Below the pieces are notes generated by a model. It saw nothing but the letters and a program-made list of their open reading frames with translations. It made no database searches and was not told the origin of the DNA. DNA of 64,000 nt from Symsagittifera roscoffensis (Eukaryota > Xenacoelomorpha > Acoela > Convolutidae): contig NC_087062.1 of NCBI RefSeq assembly GCF_963678635.1, forward strand, positions 72,199,345 through 72,263,344, written 5' to 3'. Position numbers and translations under genes: made by a program. Positions 23,889 to 33,766 of this stretch are shown in pieces. Position 1 is the stretch's first letter; every line of letters begins with the position of its first letter.

Positions 23889-23970
23889 TTGACCAAGCGG
23901 CCCATTCCAAATGTACTACATACATACAGACTTGCCAGTTAGCGCGACTTCGAATCTCCCATACGCAGAC
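23889..23970 (+). ncRNA. tRNA-like Pol III box pair in copy B (SINE head candidate)
   Basis: TGACCAAGCGG at 23890 resembles a Leu/Ser-type A box (TGGCCGAGCGG). GACTTCGAATC at 23946 resembles a B box (GGTTCGAATC). The 56-base spacing fits a tRNA with a long variable arm. Stems do not close, so this is not a functional tRNA. Confidence 0.4.
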
Positions 23971-24276
23971 CTGAAAATTTGTAGACCCGAGGGGTTTTAG
24001 CCCCATTTGACCCCTTTCTCACTGTTTTTTATTCTAATTTGGTTCAAGCTGACCGCCAACAACAGCAATTTGTCTCAAGGACATTACCGACCGGTTGTTG
24101 GGGCTAGCTTTTGCTGATTTGTACTTTGTACAGTTTTGAAGGAGATTATTAGTGTTTTTGCTGCTGATGTTATATTCAAAATGAAACATATCATTTATGG
24201 ATTTTTGGAGAGTTTGTCTACCGATAGATGCTCCGATTATTTCAAACGTTTGACTTCAACTTATTTACTTATATTT

Positions 24277-24640
24277 TGGTGCCGCGAACCCGCCAAAAGA
24301 ATCAACGAAGTCAAAACACGAGGGACACAGACGTCTATAGTTTCGCAACAAGGGACAGGGAACACGAAGTAGAGCTCTCCCCCCACAAGGGACTAGAGAC
24401 GCAAGGGAACCGAGAAGTAAGGGACCCGACCCGGACAGGAGCAATTGGGACACAAGGACGCGATCCGGTCATGCGCAGTTCCTGGATACGAGAGCTGACC
24501 TGGCTGACGTTGGAGCTCTCACCTTTTTTGCTAGGATGTTCTCGCTGAAAATCATAGAGAGAAAAACCAAGGTCGTATCTAAAGAATTTTCCGGTGAACG
24601 AATCACCGTGTGTGAGAAAAGACAAAAAACTGAAAGATCA
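24277..24640 (+). mobile_element. Primer-binding-site-like motif and G+C-rich leader, copy B
   Basis: TGGTGCCGCGAACCCGCC at 24277-24294 begins with TGG, as primer-binding sites complementary to a tRNA 3' CCA do, and resembles the TGGTGCCGAAACCCGGG start reported for many BEL/Pao elements. It follows AT-rich sequence (TTACTTATATT), as at an LTR end. The next 350 bases are unusually G+C-rich with GAGGGACACAG-type repeats. No gag or pol follows, so this could be the 5' end of a non-autonomous element or a chance resemblance. Confidence 0.4.
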
Positions 24641-26587
24641 AAACAAAGTTCAGAACTTACTCAGGCGCTGTTTTAAAATTGATTTAGCAATGTTTTCTTT
24701 TTATTGTGTTTTTTTTATTATGACATTGAATTCTGCTTTTGAATATCGAAACGTATGGCAGTTCGTTTTTCTTTGTTGACTTGTAATTTCCGCCAATTAC
24801 GGTTAATTTACGTATGAAATGAAATGTTCTCAATCAACCAGCTACCCGAAACCGATCTACCTCAGAACCGAAAAATATTTTTCCTTATCTAGCTCAATTT
24901 ATTAACCATTCCGGCTCCTTTATTAATCTTCTAATACCTCCTAGAGGCCTCAAACTTGATTGTGCATCCAACAATTAAAGTGAATCCTCAAATTTGAGTA
25001 GATATTTTTTAATTTTCAAAATAAAATTCATAGATAAAAGGTTTTCTTCTGACGCAAGTTGAAAGATTGTTGTGTCATTTGGTTACATACTTGGACCTGT
25101 TTTGTCATTTGGTTACCAATATGGACATAACTGACTGATAATTTTTGGTTTTGACTGTAAAAAATAACTACCAAGCCTTGAACTAAAATAAAGTATTTTT
25201 TTTTGGTAATTTAAGACCTGTAGCCTCAAAATGAACAAAATTTGCAAACACCGTACATAGACCCATGAAACATTCACGGAATGTTTTTTTTCTTACCTAT
25301 ATCAACTCTTTTTTCTACGTTCAAAAAAAACAAATTTAGAACTTCTTTTGATAAACTTGAACCATTCAGTAGTTTTTTTAAATAAATTAAACACTTTGTA
25401 TCTAACAAACACTAGTATTCAAACATTTGAGAGAAAAAATTGTAAAAACTTAGTATCATTTCTCCACTTTTTCAAAATAATCCATTGAAAGGCTAAAATT
25501 AAAGTTTCTGCTCGAAAAAAGGACAAAAATTGTAAAACCTGAACAAAAAAAGTTAGTTCATGTCGATCGAAGAAAATTTTGTTTTGCGTTTGGAGAAATT
25601 TTTATGCACAATCCATCTTATGCAGAAGGTATTGTGCTGTGTACTGTGAATATGGATGTGTTCATGTTTATTTGAATTTCACATATGTAAGACGTCATGT
25701 TGTGAGTACGATATATAATAGCAATCAATTATATAGGGTCAATTAGGTTTCTTTATGAGTCGTATGGGATTTTTTGAAAGTTAGAGAGGGGTTAGAAAAG
25801 ATTGGTTACAGGAGAAAAGGCAAAAACGGAACGAAATAAACAGAGGGCTCCGAGTGGCCAGGTTATAATCTAATAATTAAATCAAAAAGAAAGGGTCTGC
25901 AATTTGTCAGCCAAATTGCCTAATTGCAATTAACTTCCAGCTAACTCCATTAACACTAAACTGTTCTCTCTCTAGAGAATCTCTGACGAGAAGCAACTAT
26001 CTACTATTTCTGCTATAATTGTTATCTTACTCCGAGAACCTACCACTCGATTTGCTAGCAACAATTGTTCTCTCCAACCAACTGAAAGCCAACTAAACTC
26101 TCTCTCAAAATCAATTGTTCTTTTCTCTGCCTGAGAACCAATTACTCTTAATAGTAGTTAACAAATGTTCTGACTCTTGAAGGCTCTCCAGTACCCTTCA
26201 ATTCCTTACCTTTCTTTACACTTAGTTTTAGTTAAGTCACGCCATTCCCAATCAGTCTTGACATCCGTTTAAATCACCCGTCCGCACATGTTTAAGGCTA
26301 TATCCCACCCCCTGTCAACTCTGCCACGTGCCATATTCGGTTTCTTTTATCAATCTTTTCACGCTTATTAGTTACCCGGTATGCAGTAGCAGTCACAATT
26401 TGACCAAGCAAAAACAACGTCATACGATTCTAATCAACTAATTCCTGACCTCAGTAACTTCAGATCTCGGGATCAATTCAACCTCCACACCATGATATGT
26501 TTACTCATTGATCCTTTCAAGGTCTTTAATTTAATTTTCCCATTAACGTTCCGACCTCCCAAGGGTTGCGGGAGAACCTTTTCATGG

Positions 26588-27240
26588 GTAACTACGCATT
26601 CCAAGCTTCTAAAAATTCCACTTGTACTATATTCGAATCCCGATCTTCTAGCTATCAGGGGAATGTAGTTCGTCTATTAGGGGTCAAATTAAACCAAAAA
26701 GTCACCTCCAGGAAGTAGATCTTTCGCCAAGCTAAACTGATACCAATAATTAACAAGTCCACTTTGAATTAACTCATCTAACTCAACGTTGCAATGCAAA
26801 ACCAAATATCTATCAGCTTATGCTCTAGTTCCCAATAACATGTTTTCCTCCCAATTTTTAGCGAGGTGACTTATTCTCAGTTCGAGCGGTTGGACCTGGG
26901 AATACGCCACTTTCCAGTGTTATTCTCGGGGTTTTCCATGCAATTTTGGGGTCAATACCCCCAAAGGCGAACTTGAGGTCACCCGGGGGTCAACCGGGGT
27001 CAAGCTTCCATATTTTTTTCAGAGTCCCATGGGGGTCCTAAATTTCAAGTTTCATTCATATGCCATTATAACTTCACAAGTTCTAGCATTTCTAAGGTCC
27101 ATTATCATCTTTTCAGAAAAAGGCTATTAACACCGGAAGGAGGAGTCGCTGGGGTTCTCACTCAAATGGGGTCTTTTTTCGGGATTCGTATCTTATGCCG
27201 ATTGCCGCAATAAAATCATTATCTCAGCTTACACCATTTC
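26588..27240. repeat. Repeat R, copy R1
   Basis: Shares with R2 and R3 the blocks CTATCAGGGGAATGTAGTTC, CAGCTTATGCTCTAGTTCCC, CACTTTCCAGTGTTATTCTC, GAGGTCACCCGGGGGTCAAC and CACCGGAAGGAGGAGTCGCT. G+C-richer than its flanks, no coding potential. It is cut at GCGTACACCATT (27240), where copy C starts. Confidence 0.85.
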
Positions 27241-27960
27241 GCGTACACCATTTAATTCATTTTTTTTCTTGAAACAGTTAAACCCAATGTTCAAAAAAAG
27301 TTTGAAAAAAAAACGATACTCTAATTATCAAAAAACTAACATTTTGAAACCCAATAATACTAGGAAAACAGAAAATTGGAAAAAAGAGCAAAAAAAGAGC
27401 GGATATTTTTTTCCTGTTTTCATAAAATTTTTGAAACTGTCTGCAAGACGACAGGTAACCAATGTAACTGATCGATGTCCTGCTGAAGTTTTGAAGTTTC
27501 TGCTTTGAGTACAAAAATGAACTCGCGCATTTGTACAGGAAAAAATATAATTGGAAAGATCATCAGGAAAATTATAGTTCGTTCAAGTTAGTATAACTCG
27601 AAAGGATTTTTTTAACATAAAATTTTTTGATGACAAAATTATCCTGATCAATTTGAAATCAAACCTGGTTGTTGTCTCAAAGATGTTTTTCTTCAAAACG
27701 TCTAACAATTTATGATGAAAAATCCAACTCGATGTTTTCTAAAGATAAGGAGCCTGAAACTTTTTAATTTCTTAACACCCTGTTTCACAAAAATTTGGTA
27801 TAATCTTCATTTTTTAAGACAAATCAAATTTGAAATTTTTTTTCTGATTTTTTGTTTCTTTATTTATTTGACAAATTCATAAGTAAGTTTTTTGTTGCAA
27901 CGCAAGTGTAAGCGAGAATATAAATGCATATAAACCAAAACATAACTATACAAAAGCACA

Positions 27961-28043
27961 GTTGACCGAGCGGCCCATTCCAAATGTACTACATACATAC
28001 AGACTTGCCAGTTAGCGCGACTTCGAATCTCCCATACGCAGAC
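27961..28043 (+). ncRNA. tRNA-like Pol III box pair in copy C (SINE head candidate)
   Basis: TGACCGAGCGG (27963) is one base closer to the Leu/Ser A-box consensus than its counterpart in B. GACTTCGAATC repeats the B-box-like site. Stems do not close. Copy A retains only the A-box half (as CCGCTTGGTCAAC near 19533). Confidence 0.4.
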
Positions 28044-28345
28044 CTTAAAACATGTAGACCCGAGGGGTTTTAACCCCATTTGACCCCATTCCCACTGTTC
28101 TAATTTGGTTCAGCCTTGATTAAAGCTGACCGCCAACAACAGCAATTTGTCTCAAGGACATTACCGACCGGTTGTTGGGGCTAGCTTTTGCTGATTTGTA
28201 CAGTTTTGAAGGAGATTATTAGTGTTTTTGCTGCTGATGTTATATTCAAAATGAAACATATCATTTATGGATTTTTGGAGAGTTTGTCAACCGATAGATG
28301 CTCTGATTAATTCAAACATTTGGTTCAACTTATTTACTTATATTT

Positions 28346-28640
28346 TGGTGCCGCGAACCCGCGAAAAGAATCAACGAAGTCAAAACACGAGGGACACAGA
28401 TGTCTATAGTTTCGCAACAAGGGACAGGGAACACGAAGTAGAGCTCTCCCCCCACAAGAGACTAGAGACGCAAGGGAACCGAGAAGTAAGGGACCCGACC
28501 AGGACAGGATACGAGAGCTGACCTGGCTGACGTTGGAGCTCTCACCTTTTTTGCTAGGATGTTCTCGCTGAAAATCATAGAGAGAAAAACCAAGGTCGTA
28601 TCTAAAGAATTTTCCGGTGAACGAATCACCGTGTGTGAGA
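28346..28640 (+). mobile_element. Primer-binding-site-like motif and leader, copy C
   Basis: TGGTGCCGCGAACCCGCG at 28346-28363 and a G+C-rich leader equal to that of copy B, with one internal deletion of about 40 bp after ACCAGGACAGGATACGAG compared with B. No downstream coding region. Confidence 0.4.
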
Positions 28641-30166
28641 AAAGACAAAAAACTGAAAGATCAAAACAAAGTTCAGAACTTACTCAGGCGCTGTTTTAAA
28701 ATTGATATAGCAATGTTTTTTTTTTTTGTGTTTTATGACATTGAATTCTGCTTTTGAATACCGAAACGTATGGCAGTTCGTTTTTCTTTGTTGACTTGTA
28801 ATTTCCGCCAATTACGGTTAATTTACGTATGAAATGAAATGTTCTCAATCAACCAGCTACCCGAAACCGATCTACCTCAGAACCGAAAAATATTTTTCCT
28901 CATCTAGCTCAATTTATTAACCATTCCGGTTCCTTTATTAATCTTCCAATACCTCCTAGAGGCCTCAAACTTGATTGTTCATCCAACAATTACAGTGAAT
29001 CCTCAAATTTGAGTAGATATTTTTTTAATTTTCAAATATAAAATTCAAAGATAAAAGGTTGTCTTCTGTCGCAAGTTGAAAGATTGTTGTGTCATTTGGT
29101 TACATACTTGGACATGTTTTGTAATTTGGTTACCAAAATGGACATAACTGACTGATAATTTTTTTTGTATTGACTGTGAAAAATAACTACCAAGCCATGA
29201 ACTAAAAAAAGAATTTTTTTTTTGTAATTTAAGACCTGTAGCCTCAAAATGAACAAAATTTGCAAACACCGTACATAGACCCATGAAACTTTTACGGAAT
29301 GTTTTTTTTCTTACCTATATCAACTCTTTTTTCTACGTTCAATAAAAAACAAAATTAGAATTTTTTTTGATAAACTTGAACCATTCAGTAGTTTTTAAAT
29401 TAAATTAAACATTTTGTATCTAATAGACACTAGTATTCAAACATTTGAGAGAAAAAATTGTAAAGAACTTTGTATCATTTCTCCACTTTTTCAAAAGAAT
29501 CCATTGAACAGCTAAAATTAATGTTTCTGCTCAAAAAAGGACAAAAATTGTAAAACCTGAACAAAAAAAGTTAGTTCATGTCGATCGAAGAAAATTTTGT
29601 TTTGCGCATTGAGAAATTTTAATGCACAATCCATCTTATGCAGAAGGTATTGTGCTGTGTACTGTGAATATGGATGTCTTCATTTTTATTTGAATTTCAC
29701 ATATGTAAGACGTCATGTTGTGAGTACGATATATAATAGCAATCAATTATATAGGGTCAATTAGGTTTTTCTATGAGTCGTATGGGATTTTTTGAAAGTT
29801 AGAGAGGGGTTAGAAAAGATTAATTACAGGAGAAAAGGCAAAAACGGAACGACATAAACTGCTATTCAGAAAAAAAAACTTCTCTTGCAATGTTGCATGT
29901 TCTCTTCACCTTCACAAGTTTTATTAAGAAAAACAACGCTCAACTCTCAACAAAAAAAAACCATGAGTTCAACCTGGCCAGATCGCAAATTTTTTGAGCG
30001 AAGAACAATTTTGAATCAGACGAAGAACAAACAAGGAAATCGAAGTTTTGAGGCTGCTTCATAAAAGTCCTTTCACTAATGTTACCCGAGTCGAGATTTT
30101 TCACCTAATTCAAAGCAAGAATTGAGCGACTTGAGCGGTTTTGTTTAGACAATTGAGCTCAATATC

Positions 30167-30302
30167 TTGCTTCAAAATGAGCGATTTGAGCGGTTTTTTT
30201 AAAAAAAATTGCTCAAAAGCGTTTAAATCTTGTGCGGTTTTTGAGCAATTTTTTTAGATAAAAGGTTCAAAAACCGCTCAAACCGCTCATTTGAAGCAAG
30301 AT
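30167..30302. repeat. Imperfect inverted repeat inside copy C
   Basis: TTGCTTCAAAATGAGCGATT...GAGCGGTTTTT (30167-30200) pairs with AAAAACCGCTCAAACCGCTC...GAAGCAA (30270-30302), with a few mismatches. The GAGCGGTTTTT / AAAAACCGCTC motif occurs several times. Copy A has only a short, diverged counterpart. Confidence 0.6.
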
Positions 30303-31677
30303 TTTGATCAGCTAAAAACCGCTAAAATTTTGCTTCAAAAAAGGCAAACAACCTCAATTGAGATCTCTTCTCAAGAAGACAACGGGCGATGAGAAAAACT
30401 GTCAAACACGGTGATGAAAAAAAAATGATTTGCAATTCTGTGAACAAAACACTCTTTGAAAAAATCGCAAACAAGAATTTATAAAACATTTAGTGTAGAA
30501 TTTAAGAAAAAATGGGTTCAAAAATTTTTTTTAGTCACTTCTTTGGTTGCTGTTTTGTGTCAGATGTTTTAGAACACCAGATTATCTTAAAAATAGATCA
30601 ACCTTTAAGTGCTCAGATCAAAATTTAATAGGACACTGATTTTTTTTAATCAGTGAGTCTCCTAATGTAAATTTAGGGGATTGCTTCTATAGGTTCGTTC
30701 TCTCTTTCCTAACGAAACCGCAAAATGGTCTTTTGGGTAATGAATTCAGCGGGGCGACCGAGATTCACTACTATCTACAATCTCGAAAAAGTTAAATGGT
30801 GGCAAATATTCTGTATTGTATTATGTTGCTTGCCCCTTCTGAGTACTGCTCGTAAAGCTGTATTGTCTACTTGATACAATCGCAAAAACTTCCAATTGCA
30901 ATTTAGCTCAGATGAATATACCTCTATCTACAGTGGGCTCCGAGTGGCCAGGTTATAATGTAATAATTAAATCAAAAACAAAGGGTCTGCAATTGATCAG
31001 CCAAATTGCCTAATTGCAATTAACTTCCAGCTAACTCCACTAACACTAAACTGTTCTCTCTCTATAGAATCTCTGACGAGAAGCAACTATCCACTATTTC
31101 TGCTATAATTGTTCTCTTACTCCGAGAACCTACCAATCGATTTGCTAGCAACAATTGTTCTCTCCAACCAACTGAAAGCCAACTATACTCTCTCTCAAAA
31201 TCAATTGTTCTTTTCACTGCCTGAGAACCAACTACTCTTAATAGTAGTTAACAACTGTTCTGACTCTTAAAGGCTCTCCAGTACCCTTCAGTTCCTTACT
31301 ATTCTTTACACTTAGTTTTAGTTAAGTCACGCCATTCCCAATCATTCCTGACATCCGTTTAAATCACCCATCGGTACATGTTTAAGGCTATATCCCACCC
31401 CCTGTCAACTCTGCCACGTGCCATATTCGGTTTCTTTTATCAATCTTTTCACGCTTATTAATTACCCGGTATGCAGTAGCAGTCACAATATGACCAAGCA
31501 AAAACAATGTCATACGATTCTAATCAACTAATTCCTGACCTCAGTGACTTCAGTTATCGGGATCAATACAACCTCCACACCATGATATTTTTACTCATTG
31601 ATCCTCCCAAGGTCTTTATTTTAACTTTCCCTGTAACGTTCCGACCTCTTAATGGTAGCGGGAGAACCTTTTCATGG

Positions 31678-32576
31678 GTAACTACGCATTCCAAGCTTCT
31701 AAAATTTCCACTTGTACTATATTCGAATCCCGATCTTCTAGCTATCAGTACAGGAACAGGATACAATGGTTTGTTTTTATTCTTTATTTTTCAAGTCGGA
31801 ATTATGAATGGAAAAATTTTAACATAATACCACAGTGGATGACCAGCAAGCTTTCGAGGTAGTCAAAATTGAGAACAAAAGGAATTAAATGCTACAATAG
31901 GAAACTGATTTAACAAACCATTGTACTGAAACCAATAACTAACAAGTCCACTTTAAATTAACTCATCTAACTCAACGTTGCAATGCAAAACCAAATCTTT
32001 ATTAGCTTATGCTCTAGTTCCCAATAACATGTTTTCCTTCCAATTTTTAGCGAGGTGACCTATTCTCAGTTCGAGCGGTTGGACCTGGGAATAAGCCACT
32101 TTCCAGTGTTATTCTCGGGGTTTTCCATGCAATTTTGGGTTCAATACGCCCAAAGGCAAACTTGAGGTCACCCGGGGGTCAACCGGGGTCAAACTTCCAT
32201 ATTTTTTTTCAGAATCCCATGGGGGTCCTAAATTTCAAGTTTCATTCATATGCCATTAAAACTTCACAAGTTCTACCATTTCTAAGGTCCATTATCACCT
32301 TTTCAGAAAAAGGCTATTAACACCGGAAGGAGGAGTCGCTAAGGTTCTCACTCAATGGGGGTCTTTTTTCGGGGTTCGTATCTTAAGCCGAGTGCCGCAA
32401 TAAAATCATTAAGCCAGCTTACACCATTTCGCGTAAATTGGCTATTTCCGGTCTAGGGGGGTATTTTTTCAAGTGCTAATAGCTTCCGGTCCAACTGCTT
32501 TATTTGGTTCAAACTATGTAACAAGATATATCTTGCCCTTATCTTTAATCCCTCCAAAACTCAGCTCCCTGCGCTC
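31678..32576. repeat. Repeat R, copy R2
   Basis: Follows copy C as R1 follows B, then forms a direct tandem with R3. It contains the TA-flanked MITE. Its end, through CAGCTCCCTGCGCTCATT, matches the end of R3. Confidence 0.85.
31762..31925. mobile_element. Small TA-flanked MITE (Tc1/mariner-like ends)
   Basis: TACAATGGTTTGTT at 31762-31775 and AACAAACCATTGTA at 31912-31925 are perfect inverted repeats. Read as TA target duplication plus 12-bp ends CAATGGTTTGTT, this is the pattern of a Tc1/mariner-type MITE. The 160-bp interior has no coding capacity. It sits in repeat R2, where about 85 bp present in R1 is missing. Confidence 0.6.
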
Positions 32577-33365
32577 ATTCCAAGAATCTAAAATTTCCGC
32601 TTGTACTCTATTCGAATCATGATTTTCTAGCTATCAGGGGAACGTAGTTCGTCAATTAGGGGTCTAATTAAACCAAAAAGTCACCTCCAGGAAGAAGATC
32701 TTTCGCCAAGCTAAACTGATACCAATATTTAACAAGTCCACTTTGAATTAACTCATCTAACTCAAGGTTGCAATACAAAACTAAATCTCTATCAGCTTAT
32801 GCTCTAGTTCCCAATAACATGTTTTCCTCTCAATTTTTAGCAAGGTGACCCATTCTCATTTCGAGCGGTTGGACCTGGGACTACGCCACTTTCCAGTGTT
32901 ATTCTCGGGGTTTTACATGCAATTTTGGGGTCAATACGCCCAAAGGCAAACTTGAGGTCACCCGGGGGTCAACAGGGGTCAAACTTCCATATTTTTTTTC
33001 AGAATCCCATGGGGGTCCTAAATTTCAAGTTTCATTCATATGCCATTAAAATTTCACAAGTTCTACCATTTCTAAGGTCCATTATCACCTTTTCAGAAAA
33101 AAGCTATTAAAACCGGAAGGAGGAGTCGCTGGGGTTCTCACTCAATGGGGGTCTTTTTTCGGGGTTCGTATCTTATGCCGATTGCCGCAATAAAATCATT
33201 ATGCCAGCGTCATTTCGAGTAAATTGGCTGTTTCCAGTCTAAGGGGGTGTTTTTTCAAGTGCTAATAGCTTCCGGTCCAACTGCCTTATTTGGTTCAAAC
33301 TATGATACAAGATATATCTTGCCCTCATCTATCATCCCCCCAAATTTCAGCTCCCTGCGCTCATT
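32577..33365. repeat. Repeat R, copy R3
   Basis: Starts with CCAAGAATCTAAAATTTCCG right after the end of R2 and repeats the whole R unit at a spacing of about 790 bp (e.g. GTGCTAATAGCTTCCGGTCC near 32472 and 33264). Slightly diverged from R2. No gene. Confidence 0.85.
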
Positions 33366-33766
33366 GGAGGTCGAGAAATGACTTTCAGAAGTTAAGGGTG
33401 GATTTGAGTACTTAGGGCATTAAACTGTGAGTGGGGGTCCTAGGGGTCTGGGATTTCAAACTTAAGTTTCCGTTAACTTGGCCTACAACATACTAAAAAC
33501 TGAGCCGCCCAATATCGCCGCTAGTTTCCGAGTTCTGATAGGGCGATATACACTTCCATGGACCGTTTTCACTTGCCCCTCAAGGGTCTGAGGGGTCACG
33601 TTGTTATATGCCCGGGTCAAATCATCACTAATATTGCTCCTCTGATTATTAGCTACCTTAGTTCCGATTTTTTTTGGGGGGGAGTTCGCCATTTTTGTCA
33701 AACTTTTTTTCTGGCTTAGGAGGGACGATGTCTTCGAAAATTGAACTATTTCGAACTCTGCCCTTT
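33366..33766. other. Unique DNA between repeat R and the duplicated LTR-element segment
   Basis: Moderately G+C-rich, with GGGGTCCTAGGGGTCTGGGA-like strings resembling the R repeats, but no matching copy in the window. No gene seen. Confidence 0.4.

Larger units (their letters stand above)
22052..26587 (-). repeat. Large non-coding repeat, copy B (right arm)
   Basis: Inverted relative to A and direct relative to C (27252-31677). It includes a tRNA-like box pair (23889-23970) and a primer-binding-site-like motif (24277) also found in C. It lacks about 1.07 kb relative to C, joined at ATAAAC|AGAGGGCTCC near 25845. No gene. Confidence 0.9.
27252..31677 (-). repeat. Large non-coding repeat, copy C
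   Basis: Direct copy of B from B position 23185 onward, so about 1.1 kb of the inner end of B is missing. It keeps the roughly 1.07 kb (29860-30925) that B lacks. It ends with the same TTCATGGGTAACTACGCATT as B and is likewise followed by repeat R. B+R1 and C+R2 therefore form one tandem duplication about 4.1-5.1 kb long, joined at about 27245. Confidence 0.9.
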
